A stretch of 64,000 nucleotides of DNA from Pseudomonas sp. PSB18 (GCF_014596565.1 NZ_NOIN01000013.1:62001-126000), one strand, 5' to 3'. Counted from the stretch's first letter, positions 24,904-33,841 are shown. The notes: a model not told the origin generated them from the letters alone. Numbers and translations are program-made.

Positions 24904-24992
24904 GTGGGAGCGAGCCTGCTCGCGATGGCGTCGGCACATCCAGCATCAATGCAAGCTGACCCACCGCAATCGCGAGCGGGCTCGCTCCCACA
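24904..24992. repeat. REP inverted pair
   Basis: GTGGGAGCGAGC..GCTCGCGAT followed about 43 bases later by its inverse. A further degenerate half-copy (TTCGCTCCCACAG) lies near 25019-25032. The remaining gap to amn shows no gene. Confidence 0.83.
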
Positions 24993-25135
24993 GGGGAATA
25001 GCGTTCAAGGGGGGGCCTTCGCTCCCACAGTGGGGCTTCGGTGGATGATCGAGAGTGTCCAACACGCCGCTGTTCCCGTAAGACGACGATGCAGGCAAGA
25101 TGAAGGTCTGCAAGTCAGAACACAGGAAGCTGATC

Positions 25136-26599
25136 GTGACCGAAGCGTTTATTGTTGTTCAAACCGCCGAACAAGCCGTGGATCGCCTGGCGGCCCTGCA
25201 CGAGCGTGCGACCACCGCGTTGAACCAGGCGCTCATGCGCTACCTCAAGGACCGCATCGAGCCGGATGCCGAGCAACGAGCGCTGTTCCGTTATCCGGCG
25301 CTGCGCCTGACCTACCACTGCCATGGCGAGGTCCCGCAAACCACCCGCGCCTATGCCAAGGTCCAGTTGCCGGGCACCTACAGCGTCACCGTCACCCATC
25401 CTGCCGCATTTCGTAAGTACCTTCTCGAACAACTCGTCCCGCTGATGCATGACTTTACCGTCACCGTGGAAGTGGGCGTCAGCGAGCAGAACATTCCTTA
25501 CCCCTATGTCGTGGAGCAGGGCGATGAACTGGCCGGTTCCGGTGTGACGGCGGCGGTGCTGGCGCGGGTATTCCCCAGCACCGACCTGTCGGCTGCCACC
25601 GATGGCATTGCCGACGGCCTCTATGACTGGGAAAACACCGACCCGCTGCCCCTGTCGTTGTTCGACGCCGCTCGCGTGGATTTCTCCCTGCGCCGTCTCG
25701 TGCACTACACCGGCAGCGATTGGCGCCATGTGCAGCCGTGGATCCTGCTGACCAACTATCACCGCTATGTCGACCAGTTCATCGTCCATGGCCTGGAGCA
25801 ATTGCGTAGCGACCCGCGTTTCGTACGCATGGTCCTGCCGGGCAACGTGATCATCGACAAGAACATGGACCACAGCGAAGCGTCGGCCATCGCCGCCGGC
25901 GTGGTCTGGCACCGTTACCAGATGCCGGCCTATCACCTGCAGGCCAACGACGGCCATGGCGTGACCCTGGTGAACATCGGTGTCGGTCCTTCCAATGCCA
26001 AGAACATCACCGACCACCTGGCCGTGCTGCGACCGCATTGCTGGCTGATGATCGGCCACTGCGGCGGGCTGCGGCAGTCCCAGACCATCGGCGACTACGT
26101 GCTGGCCCACGCCTACATGCGCCGTGATGGCATCCTCGACCGGGTGGTGCCACCGAATATCCCGATTCCCGCCTTGGCGGAAGTACAACTGGCGCTTCAG
26201 CAGGCTGCGGCGAACATCACCGGCGAAAAAGGCGATGAGCTGAAGAAACGCCTGCGTACTGGCACCGTGCTGACCTACGACGACCGCAACTGGGAGCTGC
26301 GCTGGGCCCAGGAGCGTCCGCTGATCAACCTGTCCCGCGCGGTGGCGGTGGACATGGAGAGCGGCACCATCGCCGCCCAGGGTTATCGCCTGCGGGTGCC
26401 CTACGGCACCTTGCTTTGCGTCTCGGACAAACCGCTGCACAGCGAAATCAAGCTGCCGGGCTCGGCCAACGCGTTCTATGAGCGTGCGGTCAACCAGCAC
26501 TTGAAAATCGGTATCGAGGCATTGGATCTGTTGCGCAACCAGCTCAATTCATTGCATTCGCGCAAACTGCGCAGCTTCGACGAACCGCCGTTCCGCTGA
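25136..26599 (+). CDS. amn: AMP nucleosidase
   Basis: Hydrolyses AMP to adenine and ribose 5-phosphate, helping to set adenylate levels. The 487-residue protein has the AMNp N-terminal domain (about 1-180) and a PNP/UDP-type phosphorylase fold. The latter includes VTLVNIGVGPSNAKNITDHLAVLRPHC (split motif), GHCGGLR and VDMESGTIAA. I chose GTG 25136 because AGGAAG lies 6 bases before it. The in-frame ATG 12 codons upstream has only a weak site. Confidence 0.93.
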   Translation: MTEAFIVVQTAEQAVDRLAALHERATTALNQALMRYLKDRIEPDAEQRALFRYPALRLTYHCHGEVPQTTRAYAKVQLPGTYSVTVTHPAAFRKYLLEQLVPLMHDFTVTVEVGVSEQNIPYPYVVEQGDELAGSGVTAAVLARVFPSTDLSAATDGIADGLYDWENTDPLPLSLFDAARVDFSLRRLVHYTGSDWRHVQPWILLTNYHRYVDQFIVHGLEQLRSDPRFVRMVLPGNVIIDKNMDHSEASAIAAGVVWHRYQMPAYHLQANDGHGVTLVNIGVGPSNAKNITDHLAVLRPHCWLMIGHCGGLRQSQTIGDYVLAHAYMRRDGILDRVVPPNIPIPALAEVQLALQQAAANITGEKGDELKKRLRTGTVLTYDDRNWELRWAQERPLINLSRAVAVDMESGTIAAQGYRLRVPYGTLLCVSDKPLHSEIKLPGSANAFYERAVNQHLKIGIEALDLLRNQLNSLHSRKLRSFDEPPFR

Positions 26600-26671
26600 T
26601 ACTGCTCGGGCGGTGGTCATTTAACGGTCGGGCCACTAGCATGTCGGCCTTGACCGTTAGATAGTGCCGCC

Positions 26672-27307
26672 ATGTCCCGACCTCCACGTCCCGTTTCCCG
26701 CCGTCCTGGCGTGAAACCTCCTGCATCCGCCGCGCGCCGGGTGGCGAAGGCGCCTCCGGCCGAGCCCAGGCTGATCCTGTTCAACAAGCCTTTCGATGTG
26801 CTGACCCAATTCAGTGATGGCGAGGGGCGGGCGACGCTCAAGGATTTTATCGACATCCCGGGCATTTACCCGGCCGGGCGGTTGGATCGCGACAGCGAAG
26901 GGCTGTTGTTGCTCACCAACGACGGCCAATTGCAGGCGCGTATCGCCGACCCCAAACACAAACTGGCCAAGACTTATTGGGTGCAAGTGGAAGGCGAGCC
27001 AAGCGCTGAACAGTTGCAGCGCCTGCGTGATGGCGTGGAGTTGAACGACGGCATGACGCTGCCCGCCGAGGCGCGGCTGCTGGAGGAACCGCAGCTATGG
27101 CCGCGCAACCCGCCGGTGCGTTTTCGTAAAAGCGTGCCCACGAGTTGGCTGGAACTGGTCATCCGTGAGGGGCGCAACCGTCAGGTGCGACGCATGACCG
27201 CCGCGGTGGGCCTGCCGACACTGCGGCTGGTGCGGGTCAGGATCGGCGACTGGACGATCGAAGGCCTCGACCAGGGCCAGTGGAAAGAGGTCCCGGCGCG
27301 CTTATAG
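26672..27307 (+). CDS. rluE: 23S rRNA pseudouridine(2457) synthase
   Basis: RsuA/RluB/E/F-type pseudouridine synthase, 211 residues. The catalytic Asp is in GRLDRDSEGLLLLTNDG (about 69-85), preceded by LILFNKPFDVLTQF and followed by WPRNPPVRFRKSVPTSWLEL and EGRNRQVRRMTAAVG. These match E. coli RluE segment by segment. There is no S4 domain, and the first ~30 residues are a basic, Pro-rich tail. Its TAG overlaps the stop of the convergent DUF2788 gene by 6 bases in total. Confidence 0.93.
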   Translation: MSRPPRPVSRRPGVKPPASAARRVAKAPPAEPRLILFNKPFDVLTQFSDGEGRATLKDFIDIPGIYPAGRLDRDSEGLLLLTNDGQLQARIADPKHKLAKTYWVQVEGEPSAEQLQRLRDGVELNDGMTLPAEARLLEEPQLWPRNPPVRFRKSVPTSWLELVIREGRNRQVRRMTAAVGLPTLRLVRVRIGDWTIEGLDQGQWKEVPARL

Positions 27308-27511
27308 CGCTCCCGACTCGATCAGGCCGATCACCACGCTCTTGATGACGAACGCCGCCACGCCGAGCCCCAGCACGAAAAACAGGATGAACGAACCGAA
27401 ACGCCCGGCCTTGGATTTCTTCGCCAGATCCCAGACGATGAAGCCCATGAAAATGATCAGGATGCTGACCAGACCGGTCATCATCCACTCTTCGAAAACG
27501 GCAGGATCCAT
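27302..27511 (-). CDS. DUF2788 small membrane protein
   Basis: A 69-residue protein with two hydrophobic helices (about 11-29 MTGLVSILIIFMGFIVW, 39-62 GSFILFFVLGLGVAAFVIKSVV) joined by a basic loop (AKKSKAGR). Both termini are short, as in DUF2788 proteins. Function is unknown. It is convergent with rluE and overlaps its end by 6 bases, an unusually tight tail-to-tail arrangement. Confidence 0.83.
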   Translation of the reverse strand: MDPAVFEEWMMTGLVSILIIFMGFIVWDLAKKSKAGRFGSFILFFVLGLGVAAFVIKSVVIGLIESGAL

Positions 27512-27630
27512 CGAAACACTCCGGCGTGGGCGGGGTTGAAAAGGCGGGGCGAGTATACGGCATGGGGGCAGGGCGAGGGATTGACCTGCGGCGGTGTGTC
27601 GCAGCTATTCATCGCCTGGGCTGACGCTAT

Positions 27631-27691
27631 CGCGAGCAGGCTCGCTCCCACAGGGGATCGCGATCAATGTGGGAGCGAGCCTGCTCGCGAT
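27631..27691. repeat. REP inverted pair
   Basis: Inverse then direct REP cores separated by about 16 bases, directly after the Lrp/AsnC gene end (27699) and before the DUF2788 promoter. Confidence 0.85.
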
Positions 27692-27698
27692 GGCGGTT

Positions 27699-28178
27699 TC
27701 AACTGCGCAGATGAGTCAACGGCAATTCGGTACTGCTGAGCACCTGGTTCAGCACGAAACTCGAGCGCACGCTGGTGACGCCGTCGATCCGGGTCAGGTG
27801 GCCCAGCAGCAGTTTCTGGTAGTGGTCCATGTCCGGCACCACCACCTTGAGCTGGTAGTCCGCGTCCATACCGGTTACCAGGCTGCATTCCAGCACCTGT
27901 GGCAGGTTGCGAATCGCGGCTTCGAAGTTTTCGAAGCGTTCGGGGGTGTGACGGTCCATGCCGATCAGCACGTAGGCGGTCAGGCTCAGGCCGAGCATTT
28001 TGCGATCGAGCAACGCGACCTGGCGGGTAATGTAGCCGTCGTCTTCCAACTGCTTGACCCGCCGCGAACAGGGCGAGGGTGACAGGCCGATGCGCTCGGC
28101 CAGTTCCTGATTGGAGATGCGCGCGTCACGCTGCAGCTCCGCCAGAATGCTCAGGTCGTAACGGTCGAGTTTGCTCAT
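27699..28178 (-). CDS. Lrp/AsnC-family transcriptional regulator
   Basis: A 159-residue regulator with an N-terminal winged helix (about 4-62: LDRYDLSILAELQRDARISNQELAERIGLSPSPCSRRVKQLE) and a C-terminal RAM ligand domain (about 66-150). The family senses amino acids and forms octamers. The ligand here cannot be told from sequence. It faces a 416-base intergenic region with several TTGCG/CGCAA half-sites within about 95 bases of its start, which suggests autoregulation and control of the divergent transcript. Confidence 0.92.
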   Translation of the reverse strand: MSKLDRYDLSILAELQRDARISNQELAERIGLSPSPCSRRVKQLEDDGYITRQVALLDRKMLGLSLTAYVLIGMDRHTPERFENFEAAIRNLPQVLECSLVTGMDADYQLKVVVPDMDHYQKLLLGHLTRIDGVTSVRSSFVLNQVLSSTELPLTHLRS

Positions 28179-28200
28179 CGGTCGGGCCTTTATCTTGATA

Positions 28201-28271
28201 ATTGCGTGAGATTATCTATCCGTGGGTAAAAATTGCGCAAGTGATGTTTATTCAAGCAATCTTCGCAATCA
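28201..28271. promoter_or_regulatory. Cluster of TTGCG/CGCAA half-sites (putative Lrp/AsnC operators)
   Basis: ATTGCGTGAGATT at 28201, the palindrome AATTGCGCAAG at 28231 and CTTCGCAATC at 28261 are spaced by about 30 bases, roughly three helical turns. They start 22 bases upstream of the Lrp/AsnC start codon. This fits a wrapped Lrp-type octamer. Binding is inferred. Confidence 0.45.
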
Positions 28272-28329
28272 TCTGTCGGCGGCCCAGGCCTATTCTTATC
28301 ACCAAGATCACTGCTCGGACAAACAGTCC

Positions 28330-28492
28330 AATGCAGCCCGCCCAAGCAGGCCGGCTGCGGTCGCGGCACCCACCGGTGCTGGCAGACCCCCGAGCTGCAC
28401 ACTGTCCAGAAGACGGCGTGAGGTGAGCCGACGTCAAAAGCGTCGAGCACGGACGAAGTTCTCAAGGGGAGGCCGACGGGTCTCCCTTTTTT
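28330..28492 (+). ncRNA. Candidate small RNA ending at a strong terminator
   Basis: Non-coding sequence with several short hairpins (GCACC-cacc-GGTGC; CGACG-tcaaaag-CGTCG) that ends in a textbook intrinsic terminator at 28467-28492. No open frame with a ribosome binding site leads into this terminator from the plus strand, and the upstream gene is on the other strand. A terminator with no gene implies an RNA product or a terminated leader of the DUF6515 gene. The 5' end is a guess. I do not recognise a named RNA. Confidence 0.4.
28467..28492 (+). terminator. Intrinsic terminator
   Basis: GGGAGGCC-GACG-GGTCTCCC forms an 8-bp stem (one G-T) with a 4-base loop followed by six T. It is located about 100 bases before the DUF6515 start codon. 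Confidence 0.8.
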
Positions 28493-28594
28493 AATGCCTG
28501 CGAAATAAACCTGGTGGCCTGATAATCTGGTGCAGAACCGGCCTGGGCTTTTCCCAGTCTTATCATCAGGCCCTGAACCGTTGTGAGGAATAAC

Positions 28595-29608
28595 ATGAAG
28601 TCGCGCATCTGGCGTCTGGCAGGTGTTGGTCTGTTGTGGGCAAGTGTCAGTGCGCAAGGGATGGCCGATGATCAGCAGAATCATGGTGGTCCCGACGGTG
28701 ATCGGGGACACGATGGACGCGGCGGCAACGGTCAGGGGTACTCTGGCCAGCCGCGCCCCCAGAGCAACGAAATCATCCGCGGCGACAACAGTCGCCAGTT
28801 CGAACCCGGCGCCCAGCGCCAGGGTGGTCAATCCTATGATCGGTCGCCCCAGGACCCCAACGGTCATGGTCGTCCGCCGCAGCAGCAACAGCAGCCGGGC
28901 AACAACCTGCCGATCCAGGGCCGGCCCGACAGCGTGACCCAGACCCGGGAGCCGCAACCGGGTTACTACCGCGATATCCCGCGCCGCAGCGACGGTTATC
29001 CGAGCAATCGGCCACGCCCCGATCATGACAATCGTCCTGACCAGCACTGGGCCGGTCGTCCAGACGGGCATGGCAATGGTTGGGGACCGGGGCCGCAGTA
29101 TCGTCCCGGCTATGTGATCGACCGCTTTCCGGATCGTAACTACCGCGTGCCCTATCGCGGCCAGGACTATTTCTTCTCGGGTGGCTATTGGTATCGCCCG
29201 CAAGGACCGCGCTATGTCGTGGTGCAGCCGCCTCGGGGCATCCGCACCCGTTACCTGCCCGATTATGCCCGGGAAGTCTGGATCGGCAGCTCGTTGTTCT
29301 TCCTAGCCGCCGGTGCCTATTACATTTACGAAGCCAACACCCAGGACTACGTCGTGGTCGACGCGCCCGTCGCCAACCCGCAGCCACAACCCCAAGGCAA
29401 CAGCTATGACGTGGTGGCGTACCCAGCCAACGGCCAGTCACCTGAGCAGGTCAATCAGGACGGCTATGAGTGCTATCGCTGGGCGGTGCAGCAGAGCGGT
29501 TTCGATCCGCGCAACTACACCTATCCGCCCGCGCCGGAAGTGGTGCAGACCTATCGACAGGCCCAGGGGAGTTGCTTGAGCAGTCGTGGGTATCAGGTGA
29601 GTTACTGA
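28595..29608 (+). CDS. DUF6515 family exported Pro/Gln-rich protein
   Basis: A 337-residue protein with a Sec signal peptide (MKSRIWRLAGVGLLWASVSAQGMA). A long disordered Gly/Pro/Gln/Asp/Arg-rich region follows (about 25-185). Then comes a folded C-terminal part with YRVPYRGQDYFFSGGYWYR, RYVVVQPPRGIRTRYLPDYARE, one hydrophobic segment (SSLFFLAAGAYYIYEA) and a conserved Tyr/Trp/Cys tail. It is probably periplasmic or surface-associated. Function is unknown. ATG 28595 has GAGGAA at 4 bases; a GTG four codons upstream overlaps that site. Confidence 0.8.
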   Translation: MKSRIWRLAGVGLLWASVSAQGMADDQQNHGGPDGDRGHDGRGGNGQGYSGQPRPQSNEIIRGDNSRQFEPGAQRQGGQSYDRSPQDPNGHGRPPQQQQQPGNNLPIQGRPDSVTQTREPQPGYYRDIPRRSDGYPSNRPRPDHDNRPDQHWAGRPDGHGNGWGPGPQYRPGYVIDRFPDRNYRVPYRGQDYFFSGGYWYRPQGPRYVVVQPPRGIRTRYLPDYAREVWIGSSLFFLAAGAYYIYEANTQDYVVVDAPVANPQPQPQGNSYDVVAYPANGQSPEQVNQDGYECYRWAVQQSGFDPRNYTYPPAPEVVQTYRQAQGSCLSSRGYQVSY

Positions 29609-29634
29609 GCATGCAGCCTGGAATGCAGTCCCCC

Positions 29635-29767
29635 TGTGGCGAGGGGATTTATCCCCGCTGGGCTGCGAAGCAGCCCTGAAACCTGAGACCTCGGTTTGGC
29701 TGACGAGTTGAATTGCAAGTTTTTGGGACTGCTTCGCAGTCCAGCGGGGATAAATCCCCTCGCCACA
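29635..29767. repeat. Inverted repeat of the TGTGGCGAGGGGATTTATCCCC family
   Basis: Left arm TGTGGCGAGGGGATTTATCCCCGCTGG plus GGCTGCGAAGCAGCCC, and a right arm with ACTGCTTCGCAGTCC plus the inverse of the first. It is a third palindromic repeat family of this window, between the converging DUF6515 and fieF-like genes. Confidence 0.82.
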
Positions 29768-29783
29768 ATGACTCCTGCAAGGA

Positions 29784-30677
29784 TTAGGCGCTGGCGGCTT
29801 TCACCACTTCCGACGGATCCGCGTGAACCAGCACTTCGGCCTTCGGATAGGCCCGGTGGATGGCATCGGCGGCCTGGTCGCTGAGACCGTGGGCCACTGA
29901 CAGGGTCAGCTCCCCGGGCAATTCAAGATGCAGCTGCACGAACCAGTGATTGCCGGAAATCCGCGTGCGCAGATCATGGGCACCCAGCACGCCGGGCACG
30001 GCGCAGGCCAGTTCCAGCATGTGCTGGCTGACGTCGGGTGGCAGTTCTTCGTCCATCAGCACGGAGAAACTTTCCCGGGCGATCTGGATGGCGCTCCAGA
30101 GAATGTAGACGGCGATGCCCAGGCCGAACCAGGCGTCGAGTTGATACCAGCCGAACCCGGCCAGCACCAGTGCCACCAGGATGCTGCCGTTGAGCAGCAG
30201 GTCGGAACGGTAATGCAGCGAGTCGGCACGCACGGCATTGGAGCCGGTGGCGCGGATGACCCGATGCTGCAAGGCCAGCAGCGCCAGGGTCAGGGCCAGG
30301 GAAAACACGATCACGCCGACACTGAGCCAGGGCGCCTCCACCGGGACCGGGGTTTTCAGGCGCTCGAATGCCTGCAGGGCAATCAACACGGCGCTGCCGC
30401 CGATGAACAGCGCTTGGGCCATGCCGGCCAAGGACTCGGCCTTGCCATGCCCGTAGCGATGATCGGCGTCGGCGGGGCGCAAGGCGTAATGCACTGCCAG
30501 CAGGTTGAGCAGCGATGTGACGCCGTCCAAGGCCGAGTCGGTCAGGCCGGCGAGCATGCTCACCGAACCGCTCAGCCACCAGGCCAGTGCCTTGGCGATA
30601 ATCAGGATCAACGCCACGACCACCGAGGCGCGGGTGGCCAGGCGTAGAAGGCGAGCGTGTTCGGTGCTGGTGGTCAT
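29784..30677 (-). CDS. fieF: Cation diffusion facilitator, FieF-like
   Basis: Proton-coupled exporter of divalent cations (Fe/Zn type). The 297-residue protein has six membrane segments (about 15-200) with the metal-site residues in DSALDG (TM2) and HYRSD (TM5), and the HGKAESLAGMAQALFI motif that closely matches E. coli FieF. A cytoplasmic metal-sensing domain follows (about 205-290) with HDLRTR, FVQLHLELPG and VLVHADPSE. Metal preference cannot be settled from sequence alone. It is transcribed after the small lipoprotein gene with a 28-base gap. Confidence 0.87.
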   Translation of the reverse strand: MTTSTEHARLLRLATRASVVVALILIIAKALAWWLSGSVSMLAGLTDSALDGVTSLLNLLAVHYALRPADADHRYGHGKAESLAGMAQALFIGGSAVLIALQAFERLKTPVPVEAPWLSVGVIVFSLALTLALLALQHRVIRATGSNAVRADSLHYRSDLLLNGSILVALVLAGFGWYQLDAWFGLGIAVYILWSAIQIARESFSVLMDEELPPDVSQHMLELACAVPGVLGAHDLRTRISGNHWFVQLHLELPGELTLSVAHGLSDQAADAIHRAYPKAEVLVHADPSEVVKAASA

Positions 30678-30705
30678 GGCGCGGTCGTTCCTTCAGTGGC
30701 GCCCG

Positions 30706-31125
30706 TTATGCGGCCGGTTTGAGTCCGAGAGCGGCCAGTTGCTGCGCGCTGCCCTTGTGTTGGATCAGCCGTGGATCGTCGAGGGGGAAGCTGCGACCCA
30801 GTTCGCTTTCCAGGATGGCCTGCAGTTTATGGTTGTCGACGCTGCCGTCAGGGTTGACGGCCTGCTTGAGTTTTTCCGGCGCGATCTGGGCGGTCTTGCC
30901 CGGTTCGAAGTAAATGGCGCCGGTGGCGAAGTCCACCGCGAACGCGATCAGGCCGGGGATGATGTAGAACAGCAGGCCGACGGCGTCGAGCGCGGCAATG
31001 GCCGGGTCGATCTTGCCGTCGATCTGGCCGCGACGGTCAGGGTAGAAGATCGAGCCGCAGGCGCTGACCTGGGTCAGCAGGGTGGCGACCAGGACACCAC
31101 CGATCACGCGAAAGGGAATACGCAT
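30706..31125 (-). CDS. Small YceK/YidQ-like lipoprotein
   Basis: A 139-residue lipoprotein precursor: signal peptide MRIPFRVIGGVLVATLLTQ, lipobox VSAC (Cys23). CGSIFYP and a hydrophobic stretch (about 49-68, VGLLFYIIPGLIAFAVDFAT) follow, resembling the YceK/YidQ pattern of DUF1375 proteins. A charged C-terminal region (90-139) follows. Homologs are sometimes labelled polyribonucleotide nucleotidyltransferase, which the sequence does not support. Function is unknown. It is upstream of fieF on the same strand and divergent from hrpB. Confidence 0.75.
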   Translation of the reverse strand: MRIPFRVIGGVLVATLLTQVSACGSIFYPDRRGQIDGKIDPAIAALDAVGLLFYIIPGLIAFAVDFATGAIYFEPGKTAQIAPEKLKQAVNPDGSVDNHKLQAILESELGRSFPLDDPRLIQHKGSAQQLAALGLKPAA

Positions 31126-31220
31126 AACAATCTCCTGAGCAGGTAAGGGCGTTGTTGGTTTGAGTCCAGACCACGCCAAACAGTTCGCCGTTATACTCGG
31201 CCCTCTGTTTTGGAGCCAGC

Positions 31221-33737
31221 ATGATTTCTTTGCCGATTGATGAAGTTTTACCCGCCCTGCGTCAAGCCTTGGCATCTCGCCATGAAGCTGTGCTCGAAGC
31301 ACCGCCCGGTGCCGGTAAAACCACCCGTGTTCCCCTGGCCCTGTTGAACGAGCCGTGGCTGGCCGGACAGACCATCCTGATGCTCGAACCCCGGCGCCTG
31401 GCGGCACGGGCGGCGGCAGAGCGATTGGCCAGTGAGTTGGGTGAAAAGGTCGGTGAAACCGTCGGCTACCGGATTCGTCTGGACAGCAAGGTTGGCCCGA
31501 GGACCCGCATTGAAGTGGTCACCGAAGGGATTCTCACCCGCCGCTTGCAGGACGATCCGGCATTGGAAGGCGTGGGATTGCTGATTTTCGATGAATTCCA
31601 CGAACGCAGTCTCGACGCCGACCTGGCCCTGGCCCTGAGCCTCAACGGCCGGGAGCTGTTTCGCGAAGACCAGCCGCTGAAGATCCTGTTGATGTCCGCA
31701 ACCCTGGAAGGAGAGCGCCTGGCCGGGTTGCTGGACGACGCACCGATCCTGCGCAGTGAAGGGCGGATGTTCCCGGTGGTCGTGCGTTGGGGGCGTCCGT
31801 TCCAGCCTGGCGAGTTCATCGAGCCGCGACTGGTGCAGACTGTATTGGAGGCGCTGCATGATGAAACCGGCAGCGTCCTGGTGTTTCTGCCCGGGCAGGC
31901 GGAGATCCGTCGAGTCCACCAGCAACTGGCCGATGCCCTGGGCGAGGGCGGCAACGTGTTGCTGTGTCCCTTGCATGGCGAACTGGACCTCGCGGCCCAA
32001 CGTGCCGCCATTGACCCGGCGCCTGCTGGCCTGCGCAAAGTGGTGCTGGCGACCAACATCGCCGAAACCAGCCTGACCATCAATGGCGTGCGGGTGGTGG
32101 TCGATGCCGGGCTGGCTCGCGTTCCACGTTTCGACCCGGGCAGCGGCATGACCCGTCTCGACACCCAGCGTATTTCCCGAGCCAGCGCTACTCAGCGGGC
32201 CGGTCGAGCCGGGCGATTGGAGCCGGGGGTGTGTTATCGGTTGTGGTCCGAAGACCAGCACGAGCAACTGGCCGCCTACGGCAGCGCGGAGATCCTTTCG
32301 GCGGACCTGGCCGGGTTGGCCTTGCAACTGGGACGCTGGGGCGTGACGCCGCAGCAATTGATCTGGCTCGACGTGCCGCCCAGCGCCGCCTACGCCCAGG
32401 CCCAGGATTTGCTGCAACGCCTGGGAGCGCTGGACGGCGAACAACTGACCCGTCACGGCCAGGCCATGGCCGAGCTGCCGGCTCACCCGCGTATCGCCCA
32501 TTTGCTGTTGCGCGGCCAGGCGCTGGGATTGGCAGACATGGCCTGCAACGTCGCTGCGTTGTTGGGCGAGCGCGACATTCTGCGCGGCGCTGGCGCGGAC
32601 TTGCACAGTCGCCTGGCCCTGCTGTCTGGCGAAGAGCGGGCGGCGCGGGGCGCGCAAGGCGGCGTGACACGGGCACGGCAACTGGCCCGGCAATATCGCG
32701 GCTACTTGCGGGGCAAGGCCGAAGAGGCGGTGGCCGATCCGGATCACCCGCGTTGGCTCGGGGCGCTGCTGGCGTTGGCTTACCCGGATCGGGTCGCCCA
32801 ACAGCGTCGGCCCGGCGGCGCGGAATATCGCCTGGCCAACGGCCGTGCGGCGCTGTTTGCCGAGGCCGACAGCCTGATGAAGCAGCCATGGTTGGTGATC
32901 GCCGATCTCGGCAGCCGCCAGGGCCAGCGGGAAGAGCGAATCTACCTGGCAACGGATTTCGACCCGGTGCTGTTCGATTCGGTGTTGGCCGAGCAGGTGC
33001 GCACAGTGGATCAGTTGGATTGGGACGAACGCGAAGGCGTGTTGCGGGCCGAGCGCCAGCGCAAGGTTGGCGAGCTGGTGCTCAGCCGCGAACCGCTGAC
33101 CGGCCTGGACGAGTCCGCCCGTAGCCAGGCCCTGGTGAACCTGGTGCGGCGCAAGGGCCTGGAATTATTGCCCTGGACCCCGGAATTGCGGCAATGGCAG
33201 GCGCGGGTGGCACTGCTGCGTCGACTGGACCTGGACACCAAGGGCGAAAGCGAATGGCCCGACGTCAGCGACAAAGCGCTGCTCGACAGTCTTGAACACT
33301 GGCTGATGCCGTACCTGGGCCGAGTCTCGCGCCTCAGCCATTTTGCCAGCCTGGACTTGTCGAGCATCGTTCACAACCTGCTGCCCTGGCCGTTGCCGCA
33401 GCGGCTGGACGAGTTGGCACCCCATCACCTGAGCGTGCCCTCGGGCTCGTCGATCCGCCTGGACTACAGCGAACATCCGCCGATCCTGGCGGTGCGCTTG
33501 CAGGAACTGTTCGGCCTGGCCGACACCCCGCGCGTCGCCGGCGGACGCCAGGTGGTCAAGCTGCACCTGCTGTCACCGGCACGCCGGCCGGTGCAGGTGA
33601 CCCAGGACCTGGCGAACTTCTGGCGCAGCACCTACGCCGAGGTGAAGAAGGATCTGAAGGGGAGATATCCCAAGCATTACTGGCCGGATGATCCGTTGGT
33701 GGCGGAGGCGACGGCGCGGGTCAAGCCGCGTAAGTGA
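31221..33737 (+). CDS. hrpB: ATP-dependent helicase HrpB
   Basis: DEAH-box RNA helicase, 838 residues. RecA1 carries Walker A PPGAGKTTRVP (about 29-39), IFDEFHERS for motif II and MSATLEG for motif III. RecA2 carries NIAETSLTI and QRAGRAGR (motif VI). An HA2-like domain and the HrpB-specific C-terminal region (about 480-838, ending in WPDDPLVAEATARVKPRK) complete the protein. Cellular targets are poorly known. ATG 31221 follows GGAG. It starts 95 bases from the divergent lipoprotein gene. Confidence 0.95.
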   Translation: MISLPIDEVLPALRQALASRHEAVLEAPPGAGKTTRVPLALLNEPWLAGQTILMLEPRRLAARAAAERLASELGEKVGETVGYRIRLDSKVGPRTRIEVVTEGILTRRLQDDPALEGVGLLIFDEFHERSLDADLALALSLNGRELFREDQPLKILLMSATLEGERLAGLLDDAPILRSEGRMFPVVVRWGRPFQPGEFIEPRLVQTVLEALHDETGSVLVFLPGQAEIRRVHQQLADALGEGGNVLLCPLHGELDLAAQRAAIDPAPAGLRKVVLATNIAETSLTINGVRVVVDAGLARVPRFDPGSGMTRLDTQRISRASATQRAGRAGRLEPGVCYRLWSEDQHEQLAAYGSAEILSADLAGLALQLGRWGVTPQQLIWLDVPPSAAYAQAQDLLQRLGALDGEQLTRHGQAMAELPAHPRIAHLLLRGQALGLADMACNVAALLGERDILRGAGADLHSRLALLSGEERAARGAQGGVTRARQLARQYRGYLRGKAEEAVADPDHPRWLGALLALAYPDRVAQQRRPGGAEYRLANGRAALFAEADSLMKQPWLVIADLGSRQGQREERIYLATDFDPVLFDSVLAEQVRTVDQLDWDEREGVLRAERQRKVGELVLSREPLTGLDESARSQALVNLVRRKGLELLPWTPELRQWQARVALLRRLDLDTKGESEWPDVSDKALLDSLEHWLMPYLGRVSRLSHFASLDLSSIVHNLLPWPLPQRLDELAPHHLSVPSGSSIRLDYSEHPPILAVRLQELFGLADTPRVAGGRQVVKLHLLSPARRPVQVTQDLANFWRSTYAEVKKDLKGRYPKHYWPDDPLVAEATARVKPRK

Positions 33738-33841
33738 GGGGTTGAGTTTGCGTCATGCCTATCGATGCGACTGTGCCACTCCAGCGTTGCGATGAGCCAT
33801 TCAAGTAAAGTTTCCTACCAGATGATCCGAAGGGGGCTACG

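Noticed and set aside
28190..29203. A 337-codon minus-strand frame across the Lrp-DUF6515 gap
   Set aside because: It lies antisense to the DUF6515 gene and reads through the terminator hairpin. There is no family resemblance.
31248..32801. A 517-codon minus-strand frame opposite hrpB
   Set aside because: It is a shadow of the hrpB helicase motifs with no recognisable domain.
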